Below are positions 23,420 to 33,962 of a stretch of DNA of 64,000 nucleotides, one piece after another. This stretch comes from Oenanthe sinensis (lineage: Eukaryota > Streptophyta > Magnoliopsida > Apiales > Apiaceae), in assembly GCA_028671895.1 (NCBI GenBank), contig CM053806.1, positions 20,347,001-20,411,000 of the forward strand, read 5' to 3'. The notes under the pieces are model-generated. The model did no database searches. It saw only the letters and a program-made list of their open reading frames with translations, and was not told the origin of the DNA. Each line of letters opens with the position of its first letter. Position 1 is the first letter of the stretch. The position numbers were made by a program, and so were the translations under genes.

Positions 23420-25289
23420 TGTTGGGTCCCTAAGTATCGTAGAAGGGGGGTTGAATACGATACTCACAATAATTTAAATTCTTTTCTGAATTTGCGGATA
23501 AATAAATTATTGTTTCAGAGTGGGTTTGGCCATTTATAGTGTTTAGGTGAGCTGCCTACTAATTTTTTGTGTGTCCGGATAAATCAATTAGGTTCAAGAA
23601 AATTAGCAAGTAATTTAATGAGACAAGTTTCCGGGAATATATCTTTCATATATAAACCCAGAGGGGTGCTACACCCAGTTAAAAATATAACTGGCTTCCA
23701 AAGAACAAATTAGTTCTTTGCTACTAACATAAAAATATTAGGCTCAGTTCCTATACAAATATATCTAAATTAGTACAATGAAAAACTGAGTCCGTACGGA
23801 GTGATATCTAGGAGCCCTGAGCATTTTTCGTTAAAGAACTGGGTCCTAATATCTGACCAGGAGCAAGGTATGGGTGTGTATAAAATTGTTTCTTCTTGCT
23901 CCGGCCATGGTAGTGGCTCTCTACATATTATTTGTGTTGGAGAAGACGACTCTTCAATTTAATTGGTGTAGTCTTTAAATCAATAAAGTATGCTGCTGTA
24001 ATTTGATTGGCTGATGGCTGAGTGGGGACAAGAAATATTTGTTGCGCCTGAATATTTTGTGACGCCTTAACTCTTTGTTGCGCCTGAATTGTTTATGGCG
24101 CTTCTACACGGAGTATAGAGGGGAGGCGCCACAAAACAATTGCCTTAGAAAATGTATAAAGTTTGTTGCGCCTGCTATTTTGTTGCGCCTCTAGAGTGCA
24201 ACCCCTGTGCACAATTTAGTGGCGCCATTCAGTTGATTAACTGCCTTAGTTTTTTTCCAGAATGTTTGTTGCGCCCAATTCTTTTATTGCGCCTTTGACT
24301 TTGTCTTGGTCAAAGTGCAATTTGATCACTGCACTTTGACCTTCTTCTCATTCCTTGACTGAAGTTTACCAACTTGCATTTCTTGTACCAAAGTCTTGTC
24401 ACATTACACCCTGTACCCTGAGCTGTTTCCATTCTTCGACTGTAGTTCAGAAACTTTCACTTTTCGTACCAAGGTTGTGACACTTTGCACCCTGCACCCT
24501 TTGAGCTGTTTAGCTGTTTGGCTGTTAGCTGTTTAGCTGTTTGGCTGTAGCCTCTACAAATTACTTTTTGTACCTTAATAAATAACCGTTCTTTCCAGAT
24601 ACGTTCTTCACCTTAACAATTCTTCTATAATTAATACTCAGATTCCTTTCTCAAACTGCTGACGCCCAGTGCAACTGGTCTGGTTCATAGACGACTAACT
24701 TTGATCCAGGTCTTCGTATTATTGCTTTACTTGCATTGTTAAGTTTGCAGCAACTTCATTGCTTCGAACACTAACTGTCAATAAACATTGTAACTTCACT
24801 AGAACCTTTTCTGGTACTTAGACAACTTCTTCATTATTACCACAATCTTGAATACTTCATTATCTGTTCTTCACTGACGCTTGAACATATGAATGAACTT
24901 CTTTCAGTGAGTATAACTTCAAGACTGCAGTTGTCTTCTTTAACCTTTGTCTTTACCCTTCTAGATTCCTATGCTTCGAACACTGTCTATCTTCAATCAA
25001 TGCTAATACACTGAAATCTTCTCGTGACACTTCTATACTGAATCTTTAACACTTCTGAAACCCTGAAAGTCTTCAACCATTATTCTTCACTAAGGCATGA
25101 ACATATTAATGAACTTCTCTCAATGACTTGTAGTAGACTTCAAAACTTCTTCTAATGTCTTGATTCACTGTATTTGCCTTGTCTTCATTTCTTCCTGATT
25201 TCTGTGTAGACGTAGTATTATTTACTTGTCTTGTTCTAGTGTTGAGTTATCACGATTACTATTCATACGGCTTCGTAATCTCACCAACA
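23420..25289 (-). repeat. 5' LTR of LARD-2
   Basis: 1870 bp, the same length as 11417-13286 with about 26 substitutions seen by eye, most of them transitions. It adjoins the PBS, so it is the promoter-bearing copy. Confidence 0.95.
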
Positions 25290-25294
25290 TTGGC
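25290..25294. repeat. Target site duplication of LARD-2, right copy (ttggc)
   Basis: Follows the LTR terminus CCAACA and matches ctggc at 11412-11416 except for the first base. Confidence 0.75.
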
Positions 25295-26151
25295 CTACTA
25301 GCAGTTATATATAGAAGTGAGCCTACCATGCCTCTATAACTTGAAATATCCACTTTGGTTTCCTTAGTATTCAATTCAAGTTTAGTGGCAGTGACCATGA
25401 GAGTTTTTGCAGAAGAACATTAACTTAAGTCAAATTTCTTCAATAAGTCATGAATGTACTTTGTTTGATTTATAAAAATACCATCCTTAACTTGTTTGAC
25501 TTGCAAACCAAGAAAGTATGTAATTTCTCCCATCATGCTCATTTCATACTTACTCTACATTAATTTGGTAAACTTTTTGCAAAGTCCCTCATTAGTTGAG
25601 CCAAATATAATGTCATCCATATAGATTTGGACAAGAATTGAGCCATTAACATTTCTACAAAATATAGTTTTATCAACAGTACCTCTTATGAAGTGATTCT
25701 CAATGAGAAATTGAGATAATGTGTCATACCAGGCCCTTGGTGTTTGTTTCAAGCCATAGAGTGCTTTGAATAGGTAGTAGACAAAGTCAGGGAAATTTGG
25801 ATCTTCAAAGCCAGGAGGTTGTTCCACATAGACTTCCTCTTCTAATACTTCATTCAAAAATTCATTCTTCACATCCATCTAGTAGACCTTGAAATTAGCA
25901 TGTGCAGCATAAGCTAGAAAAATTCTGATTGCTTCCAGCCTTGCAACTGGTGCAAAAGTTTCATCAAAGTCAATTCTTTCTTCTTGTGAGTATCCCTTTG
26001 CCACAAGCTTTGCTTTGTTTCTAGTCACAGTACCAATTTCATCCATTTTATTTTTGAATACCCATTTTGTACCAATTACTGATCTGTCTTTTGGTTTGGG
26101 CACCAGCTTCCACACTTTATTTCTTTCAAATTGATTGAGTTCCTCCTGCAT
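25290..26151 (-). pseudogene. Reverse transcriptase domain of Sire-A
   Basis: Two adjoining minus-strand frames (26151-25879 and 25878-25555) give a copia RT. It begins [20 protein letters not shown], continues with TKWVFKNK and MDVKNEFLN (an in-frame stop separates the halves), then [12 protein letters not shown]. The catalytic YMDD is at 25612-25623. RT then runs in broken frames to 25290, where LARD-2 interrupts it. The active-site aspartates are kept, but stops at about 25878 and 25555 inactivate it. Confidence 0.85.
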
Positions 26152-26160
26152 AGCTAAAAC

Positions 26161-27486
26161 CTAATCAGGATCCTTGAGAGCATCTTCAACTCTTTTAGGT
26201 TCTTCTTGAGATAAGAAGCTATTATACAAACACTCATTTTGAGTAACACTTCTTGTCTTGACACCATCTTCTGCATTTCCAATGATTAATTCAAATTGAT
26301 GACTTTTTGTCCATTTTCTTTGTGGAGGAAAATTTTGCCTTGATGATGAAGCCTCATGATCATTGGAATTGTACTCAAACTGATTTGCATTTGAGGTTTG
26401 ATTTTGAAACCCTCCCTCTAAATTGGATACCCTAGATGTAGAGTGTTGATTATCCATTGAATAGTTATCAGTTGATGCATTATCAGTCGATGGATGTTTG
26501 TCAACTGATAAATTATCCATTGATGTTGTGACATCAACTGATATTGGGTTTCTTAGTACTTGTGAATTTATAATTTCTACTTCTTCATCATCATTCACAC
26601 CATTTGATTCATTCTCAAAATGCAGTGTGTCATGATTTCCTTCATCAAGCATGCCTTGAATTTTTTTATCATCAAATACTACATGTACAGATTCCATAAC
26701 AATGTGTAGTCTAAGATTATAGACTCTATAGGCTATGCTTGATAGTGCATACCCAACAAATATAGCTTCATCAGCCTTGGCTTCACATTTTCATAGGTTT
26801 TCACCTTGATTCCTTAGAACATAGCATTTGCAGCCAAAGACATGAAGAAATCCCACTTTTGGCTTTTTGTCTTTCTTGATCAATTGATAAGGTGTCTTTC
26901 CTCTAGTTTGTTTCACTATAGAGATATTTTGAATATAGCATGTTATATTAATGGCCTCAGCCCAGAAGTATGTTGGTAATTTAGCATCTTCCAATATAGT
27001 TCTAGCTGCTTCAATCAATGTCCTATTTTTCCTCTTAACTACCTCATTTTGTTGAGGTGTTCTTAGTGCAGAGAAGGTGTGTATGATTCCTTTAGATTCA
27101 CAGAACTCCTTCATTGTGGAATTCTTAAATTATGTTCCATTGTCGCTCCTTATTTTCTTTACATCCAATCCAAGACTTTTCTCAACTTCTCTTATGTGTT
27201 TGATGATGAGATCACTAGCTTCATCTTTTGAATGCAGGAAATAAGTCCATGAGAATCTTGAAAAGTCATCTACAATGACTAGAACATACTTCTTCTTTGC
27301 AATTGACATGATATTCACAGGACCAAACAAATCCATATATAATAACTCAAGTGGCTTCTCAATTGATGATTCTAATTTTGACTTGAATGATGCCTTTCTT
27401 TGCTTTCCTTTCTGACAGGCATCACATAGTCCATCCTTAACAAATTCCATCTGTGGTAAACCTCTCACTTGATTTTTATTGACCAA
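26161..27486 (-). pseudogene. Integrase and integrase-RT linker of Sire-A
   Basis: 27486-27130 encodes the second half of the HHCC finger (CDACQKGK) and two catalytic aspartates (MDLFGPVN, RSDNG), and ends at a TAA. 27114-26791 continues the core, but the catalytic Glu is Lys (QQNEVVKRKN, codon at 27034-27036, where VERKN is usual). 26697-26161 is a low-complexity Asp/Asn/Ser linker (MDNLSVDKHPSTDNASTDN) built on the same ATCGATGGAT-type words seen downstream of pol. The loss of the DDE glutamate and the stops make this integrase dead. Confidence 0.85.
26455..26550 (-). repeat. ATCGATGGAT-type word cluster in the integrase-RT linker
   Basis: About seven copies of ATCCATTGAT, TCAGTTGAT, TCGATGGAT and TCAACTGAT in 95 bases, in frame as (S/T)(V/T)D(N/K) repeats. 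Confidence 0.7.
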
Positions 27487-27579
27487 CTAGTTCATGGCTT
27501 TGAAATTTAAGTGAGCTAATTTCTTATGCAATAGCCAACTTTCATTTGTACTTGCCTTAGAGAGAAGACAAGTCATTGA

Positions 27580-27969
27580 TCATGCACTTGTTGAGTTGAA
27601 GTCAGCTATGTACACATTTCCTTTTCTATTTCCAGTCATAACTACCCTTCCATATTTCTTGTTGGAAATTATGCATGCTTCAGTTGTGAAGCAAACTTTA
27701 TTTCCATTTTCACATAGTTGACTTATGCTTAATAAATTGTATCTTAAGCCATCAACTAATGCAACAGATTCAACGATGACATTCTTTTTTAAAATCAAGC
27801 CATATCCCATGGTGTATCCTTTACTGTCATCTCCAAAAATTACTCCAGGGCCAACTTTCTCCTCCAACTTTGTGAGCAGTGATTTATCTCCAGTCATATG
27901 TCTTGAACACCCACTGTCCAAGTACCAAAGATTTCTTCTTTTTCCCTGCACACATCCAAAAACAATCAA
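27580..27969 (-). pseudogene. Aspartic protease domain of Sire-A
   Basis: A 129-codon frame carries LWYLDSGCSRHMTGDKSLL, with the D-S-G active site, then GVIFGDDSKGYTMGYG and LLSISQLCENG. It ends before the integrase finger. The frame is open here, but the link to gag on one side and to integrase on the other is broken. Confidence 0.85.
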
Positions 27970-28213
27970 TTGATTTTGGTACCCAAGTTGTCTTGGGTCC
28001 TTTCTTATTAGTTGGTACCTTTGGTTTGGTTTCCAACTTTTGTACCTTTGGTTTAGGTGGTTTTACTTCCACTTCAACCTTAGGTGTTGGTTTCCTCACT
28101 TCAGGATTCTTAGTGCTAATACTTGGAATATTCATGCTTGTAGAATTAGAGAAATTTGGAGCATGAAATTTATTATGCATATTCCAGGGCATAGCAGGCA
28201 TATGTATATTCAT
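27970..28213 (-). pseudogene. Gag C-terminus of Sire-A, truncated
   Basis: The frame encodes a His/Met/Asn-rich piece followed by a Pro/Lys/Val repeat region (KPTPKVEVEVKPPKPK) and TTWVPKSI, the usual junction before the Sirevirus protease. Beyond 28213 no gag is recognised. A partial repeat of TTATTATGCATATT (28167 and 28226 regions) marks the edge, which may be a deletion point. Confidence 0.6.
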
Positions 28214-28259
28214 ATTTGGAGCAAATTATTATGCATATTTCAAATTAGAGAAATTTGAA

Positions 28260-29790
28260 TTTGAATTTTTATTTTTAAATAAGGATGTGAATATGTGATA
28301 CACTAGGTATCTTTTATCATATTTATCTTATCTTCATGAATTTATAATACAAAAAATTTAATAAAAATATTATTAATATATTTTATAATACAAAAAAGTT
28401 TATACTATATATTCGTTCTACGAAAAAAATTATAAATAATATACTAAATTTATTGGTATAATTTTATTAAATGCATTATTTTGTGATCATATATTATAAA
28501 TATGAATAATCTTTCTATTCATTAAATAAAATATTAAAAAATGATTATTAATTTATTGTTGATTTAATATTTAGATTTTGATATAACAAAACTTACACTA
28601 TTCTTTCGCATTTAAGTGCGAGAGTTTATTTATATATTTTTAAATGATCGAGATAATTGCATGATAAAGTGATTAGTCACTGGGTGAATATTAATATTGT
28701 GTTAATATTGTAAAGGAAGGTACACGCATATCGGATATGCCGGTGTGATCAATGCTTGGGGTCATCTTTTCATTAAAAAATATTTAGGGCCTTTAATATT
28801 TATTTCGAGATATTTTGATTATTATTTCTATATTCATAAAAATATTTGGAAACCTTTGAATGTTTATATTGAGACATTCGGATCATATACGTTCGAATCA
28901 TATATTTGAAGATCACTGGGCATATATTGGAATCTTGGGACAATACAAATTATGACAGGCTAGAACAAAAAAGATGGAACTCATAAAAATATTTATATAA
29001 TCTATATATACATGGGATAACTAATAATTTCTGATTATGCGACTTTGTGGAGTGAAATCTACAATAATTTATGCACACCGAGTTGTATAGGTGATCTTGA
29101 AAATTAAATTTTTAGTTAATATAGAGTTTTGAGTTTTAAATATAAACTCAAAGTTATAGATCAGTTCCTCTGCAAACTACCTCATACTCGAGTACTGGGC
29201 ACTTAAAGGCTCCCTGGGGAACCAATATCAGAAAGAATGCCAAAATTACCGTTCCCCCCCGGATTTGTACCAAAATAACTGATTCTTAATTGATTGCCAA
29301 TTATAATGATTTGAATACCCAAACTCTATTTGTGTATCATCTGGATGCATCTCTCCCCAGCTTCCTATCATTATATTTGGTCGTAGATCAAAACATACAA
29401 AACACATACATGTATACATATCATATATGTATTACTAACTTACAAGAAGGAAAGTGAAAGGGATAAACTGATGTGAATATGAAACAGGTGATAATCATAT
29501 CCGCTAATACGCATATGTGAAAAACGTATTTATTAATATGCATTCTTGAATGGAGTATTTCCAAATTTTTGTAAAGAATACCCCACTTAGAAATGTGTAT
29601 CGTGTATACCCAATCAATGAATGCATAACCCAATCGGTAGATTTGACCGTGATTTTCAAATTGGGTATTTCTGTTTTTTTTTTATCAAAAACCAGTAATC
29701 ATGGCCTTCCCCCCAATATCAGTAGTAACTTAGGAACTTTTAATCTATCCCGTTAATCTTTATACTATATACACCAGTATCATTAAAAAA
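28260..29790. other. AT-rich intergenic stretch, no gene
   Basis: No coding region, LTR pair or RNA gene is recognised. It is AT-rich, with a short C-run at 29252-29260 and small inverted words (ATACCCAA near 29317 and TTGGGTAT near 29662). It may be old repeat debris. Confidence 0.5.
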
Positions 29791-29798
29791 AACTGATT

Positions 29799-30768
29799 TT
29801 GAGTAACTCGTATAAGATTGAATTGTAATGTATGCGTATTTATTTTAAATTTGTATGTTCTATAAAAATTATATAGTTTTGTAAGTAAATTTTATATTCT
29901 ATAATATATATATATATAGTTCTGTAAATAAATTTTATGTTCTGTAATTAAATATATATATAGCTTTGTAAATAATTTTATGTTCTGTAAATAAATATAT
30001 ATAATTTTGTAAATAAATTTTATGTTCTGTAGTAAAATATGTTAAAAAATTTTATATTATAGAACATTCATGGCATTAAATGAAAAATAAAAAAATTATC
30101 AAAGAAAACAAAATTATAGGACACAAATAAAATCATAAAGCGCAAAAACTTTAATACCCCACGGAATAAAATTTAAGTACAAATAAATATTATAGAACAA
30201 AGGTTAGTTAATCTTTACTAAATTTTATTCATTTTAAAATTTAGAGTTGAAATTTGTATGTTCTATAAAAATTATATAGTTTTGTAAGTAAATTTTATAT
30301 TCTATAACAGTCAATTTTTTTCATATATTTTATAAAAATATATATATAGTTCTTTAAATAAGTTTTATGTACTGTAAATAAATTTTGTGTTCCGTAAATA
30401 AATATATATAATTTTGTAAATAATTTTATATTTTGTAAATAAATATATATATTTTTGTAAATAAATTTTATGTTCTGTAGTAAAATATGTTATAGTTTTA
30501 TAAATAAAATTTATGTCTGTGTCCTGTAATTTTGTTGTCTTTGATAAATTTTTTATTTTTCATTTAATGCTATGCATGTTCTATAATATAAAATAAATTT
30601 AAACAAATTTCATTAAAAAGAAAATTTTATTATTGAACAAGAAAAGAAAAAGTTAAACATAATGCATTTTCATTAACAGCAAATTAGTTTGATGCCTCTC
30701 GTACATGACGTGATAAAATCTGATCGCCTGTTAATTTTTAATCTAACGGTCAAAATAGAGTTACTCAA
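29799..30768. mobile_element. Possible fold-back or MITE-like element
   Basis: TTGAGTAACTC at 29799-29809 is matched by its reverse complement GAGTTACTCAA at 30758-30768. Inside, 30061-30125 and 30520-30585 are inverted copies of each other over about 65 bases. A direct duplication of a GTATGTTCTATAAAAATTAT word occurs at about 29852 and 30258. The unit TTTTGTAAATAAATTTTATG is repeated between them. No ORF. No flanking duplication could be confirmed. Confidence 0.4.
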
Positions 30769-30959
30769 TTCCTCAAATTTGGCCTAGATATGTAATTATA
30801 TAATTGAGTGTTTGATGTAATATTTTGAATAATATTTAAAAATTATAAGGCTTTGTTATGTGTAATAAATATAGTTTTGTGAATTATTTAGTCAGTACTT
30901 AAATTTATTTAGTTACATTGATATAATGATGATAAATAATATTATAAATATCTCATAAC

Positions 30960-30964
30960 ATAAG
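30960..30964. repeat. Target site duplication of the Tat-type element, left copy (ataag)
   Basis: Exact match to 36787-36791, directly outside the LTR. Confidence 0.92.
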
Positions 30965-31585
30965 TGTTATGGATCAAAAACGAAGTGTCTTTAATGCGTA
31001 GTTACTGTTAGGGTTTGAGAGAGTTTCGAGCTTTTATGACTGCACTAACGTTTCGTGACTATCTCGGGTTCTCGTTAACTGCCTACGTATCTCAATAAAT
31101 GTGAGAATCAAGTCAATAAAACGTAGTTCTAATGTTGAGGGGTTAGGCCCTTTAAATAGGCGCTCGAAGGCCTTGGAATTAGATTAGAATTGGGAGACTT
31201 GGAGGCCAAGTCTCCTAGTGACAGGGTTGTTCAAACCTTGTAGGAATGAGAGTCCTTGTTGGACTCTTCCCACGTTTGAGGGTCCTCGTGGGACTCTTCC
31301 CACGTTTGGGTTTCAAGATCCTTCTAGGATGAAGGCCTTTAACAGATTTCCTGGACCTTTACTGAGCCTTTATTAATTAACTACGGAATTAATTAGTGAC
31401 AAGGGCTTGCTAGGCCTATGGCTTCCACAGAGCCTTGTGGGCTGGACTTACAAATCCAGTTGATCCTAGGATTTATTTTTCTAGTTCGTTTCAAGGGTCC
31501 AAGCCTTTGAATCATATCAGGTTTAATTAATGAAATAATAAATGCTATATTTATTATTTTCTCAGGGCTATTTTTACCCATATCA
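30965..31585 (-). repeat. 3' LTR of the Tat-type element
   Basis: 621 bp, matching 36166-36786. Its TATA position reads TATTTAAAG, a mutated form of TATATAAAG in the other LTR. Confidence 0.95.
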
Positions 31586-31605
31586 TTTGCCCCTCAACTT
31601 TTGGG
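31586..31605 (-). other. Polypurine tract of the Tat-type element
   Basis: AAAGTTGAGGGGCAAA on the minus strand directly abuts the LTR. Confidence 0.85.
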
Positions 31606-31759
31606 AAAACTTCGCGAGCTTTCGTAAAAGTTTCACAAAGGGCTTCAGTGCCTTTCGGGTTAATCCTTTTACAGAATTAATATTAAATAAATCGGCCCAC
31701 AAAGGACTTTTACTCGTAGCTAATTTTGCCAAGGATAATTTCCGGATTTTTGACCCGAA
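31606..31759 (-). other. Short unique segment between PPT and array
   Basis: About 150 bases with no repeat structure or long ORF. Confidence 0.5.
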
Positions 31760-32430
31760 TCGACTAAGATTGAGGTCGATTTCGATTCCAAAACACCTTG
31801 AAGTCGAATTGATGGCTTGAGGTCGAATTCGACCTGGATTGAAGTCGAACAGGGTTCCAAAATACCTCGAGGTCGAACAGAGTGACTGAGGTCGATTTCG
31901 ACTTTAATTGAAGTCGATTTAGGCCTCCAAACTCCTTGGAGTCGAAATCCTTGGCTGAGCTCGATTTCGACTTCGATTGAAGTCGATTTAGGGCTTCAAA
32001 ATCCTTGGAGTCGAAATGTTGCACCGAGATCGATTTCGACTTCGATTCAAGTCGATTTAGACTTCAAAAACCCTTAGAGTCGAAATCCTTGGTTGAGGTC
32101 GACTTCGACTTTGATTGAAGTCGATTTAGACTTCAAAAACCCTTGGAGTCGAAATCCTTGGTCGAGGTCGACTTCGACTTTGATTGGAGTCGATTTAGAC
32201 TTCAAAAACCCTTGGAGTCGAAATCTTTGGTTGAGGTCGACTTCTACTTCGATTGGAGTCGATTTAGACTTCAAAATCCCTTGGAGTCGAAATCCTTGGT
32301 CGAGGTCGACTTCGACTTTGATTGGAGTCGATTTAGACTTCAAAAACCCTTGGAGTCGAAATATTTGTTTGAGGTCGACTTCGACTTCGATTGAAGTCGA
32401 TTTAGACTTCAAAAACCCTTGGGGTTGAAA
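31760..32430 (-). repeat. 69-bp tandem repeat, part one of the Tat 3' array
   Basis: The word CTTGGAGTCGAAATC recurs at 32142, 32211, 32280 and 32349, exactly 69 bases apart; earlier copies are looser. There are about nine to ten units. Each is full of TCGA and GTCGA words (AGGTCGACTTCGAC). Because 69 is a multiple of three, both strands carry long open frames, which are products of periodicity rather than genes. Confidence 0.9.
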
Positions 32431-33640
32431 TACTTTGGGGCCTCATGACTCTGTAATTTTTGACTAGGAATGAAGTCGAATTAGACCTCAAAACTCTTTG
32501 AGGTCGAAGTTACTGAGGGCCTCACGACCTTGTCATTTTCGACCAGGAATGAAGTCGAATTATACCTCAAAACCCTTTGAAGTCGAAATTTCTTGGGGCC
32601 TCATGGCTTTGTAATTTTCAACTAGGATTGAAGTCGAATTAGACCTCAAAACCCTTTGAGGTTGAAATTTCATGGGGCCTCATGGCTTTGTAATTTTCGA
32701 CTAGTATTGAAGTCGAATTAGACCTCAAAACCCTTTGAAGTTGAAATTTCATGGGGCCTCAGGGCTTTGTAATTTTCGACTAGGATTGAAGTCGAATCAG
32801 ACCTCAAAACCCTTTGAGATCGAAATTTCTTGGGGCCTCACGGCTTTGTAATTTTCGACTAGGATTGAAGTCGAATTAGATCTCAAAACCCTTTGAGGTC
32901 GAAATTTTATGGGGCCTCATGGCTTTGTAATTTTCGACTAGGATTGAAGTCGAATTAGACCTTAAAACCCTTTAAAGTCGAAATTTCATGGGGCCTCATG
33001 GCTTTGTAATTTTCGACTAGGATTGAAGTCGAATTAGGCCTCAAAACCCTTTGAGGTCGAAATTTCTTGGGGCCTCATGGCTTTGTAATTTTCGACTAGG
33101 ATTGAAGTCGAATTAGACCTCAAAACCCTTTGAGGTCGAAATTTCATGGGGCCTCATGGCTTTGTAATTTTCGACTAGGAATGAAGTCGAATTTGACCTC
33201 AAAACCCTTTGAAGTCGAAATTTCTTGGAGCCTCATGGCTTTGTAATTTTCAATTAGGATTGAAGTCGAATTAGACCTCAAAACCCTTTGAGGTCGAAAT
33301 TTCATGGGGCCTCATGGCTTTGTAATTTTCTACTAGGATTGAAGTCGAATTAGACCTCAAAACCCTTTGAAGTCGAAATTTCATGTGGCCTCATGGCTTT
33401 GTAATTTTCGACTAGGATTGAAGTCGAATTAGACCTCAAAACCCTTTGAGGTCGAAATTTCTTGGGGCCTCATGGCTTTGTAATTTTCGACTAGGATTGA
33501 AGTCGAATTAGACCTCAAAACCCTTTAAGGTCGAAATTTCATGGGGCCTCATGGCTTTGTAATTTTCGACTAGGAATGAAGTCGAATTAGACCTCAAAAC
33601 CCTTTGAAGTCGAAATTTCTTTGGGCCTCATGGCTTTAAG
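32431..33640 (-). repeat. 79-bp tandem repeat, part two of the Tat 3' array
   Basis: About fifteen units of 79 bp, for example GAAGTCGAA starts at 32788 and 32867. The unit carries GGGGCCTCATGGCTTTGTAA, TTTTCGACTAGGATTGAAG and CCCTTTGAGGTCGAAATT. It shares the TCGA words with the 69-bp part, so the two periods probably share an origin. Neighbouring units are very similar. Confidence 0.92.
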
Positions 33641-33831
33641 GGTTATGGGCTTAGCATGCCCAAGTTCTAGATCCTTCCTGGTTCATGGGTTACAGAGATT
33701 TGGGCCTTAAAACATGGGCCTTTGAGCCCATTTACCTGTCATACCGGTTGACTTTCCCTTCAACGGCCGTGTGACCTAGAAACACATGTTAAAAGGTGAA
33801 TATAAACGGTCATGTGACCGGCTGAAGGTTG

Positions 33832-33838
33832 TATATAT
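33832..33838 (+). promoter_or_regulatory. TATA box of the antisense Tat extra gene
   Basis: TATATAT lies about 125 bases before the ATG at 33963, followed by a CT-rich stretch (33850-33895) typical of a plant 5' untranslated leader. It lies between the array and the antisense ORF, in the plus orientation. Confidence 0.55.
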
Positions 33839-33962
33839 GAGGGGCTTCACTTCTCACACTTCTCATTTCTCTCTTTTCTTTTCTGTCTTTGCTACTTGAG
33901 CTCTCAAGCTTTTAAACAGTTTCAAGTCCTTAGTTCTCTCGAGGATACACATAAGCTCGAAA

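Larger units (their letters stand above)
11417..25289 (-). mobile_element. LARD-2: 13.9-kb non-autonomous Sirevirus-like element
   Basis: The element has two LTRs of equal length (1870 bp) with TGTTGG...CCAACA ends, a tRNA-Met-like PBS beside the right LTR, a PPT beside the left LTR and a TSD with one mismatch. By eye the LTRs differ at about 26 positions. The 10.1-kb interior has recognisable gag and pol remnants, but no domain has an open frame. It appears to be a large retrotransposon derivative that carries a fossil coding region. It lies inside the Sire-A RT/RNase H region and is related to LARD-3 in LTR termini, leader design and several internal blocks. Confidence 0.88.
1..28213 (-). 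mobile_element. Sire-A: degenerate Sirevirus-type Ty1/copia element, partial
   Basis: Reading on the minus strand from 28213 leftward there is a gag C-terminus, aspartic protease, integrase, RT, RNase H, a non-coding spacer and a large extra ORF. An extra ORF downstream of pol is the layout of the Sirevirus lineage, and protease words such as MTGDK and FGDDSKGYTMGYG fit it. The body is split by an Angela-like element at 99-7584 and by LARD-2 at 11417-25289. Joining the flanks of each insertion restores reading-frame continuity. No LTR of Sire-A is seen: the 3' end lies left of the window, and upstream gag, PBS and 5' LTR are missing beyond about 28213. Stops and frameshifts in all domains show it is dead. 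Confidence 0.85.

Noticed and set aside
32074..32428. Overlapping open frames of about 110 codons on both strands
   Set aside because: They arise because the 69-bp repeat is a multiple of three; the peptides are simply repeated 23-residue units.
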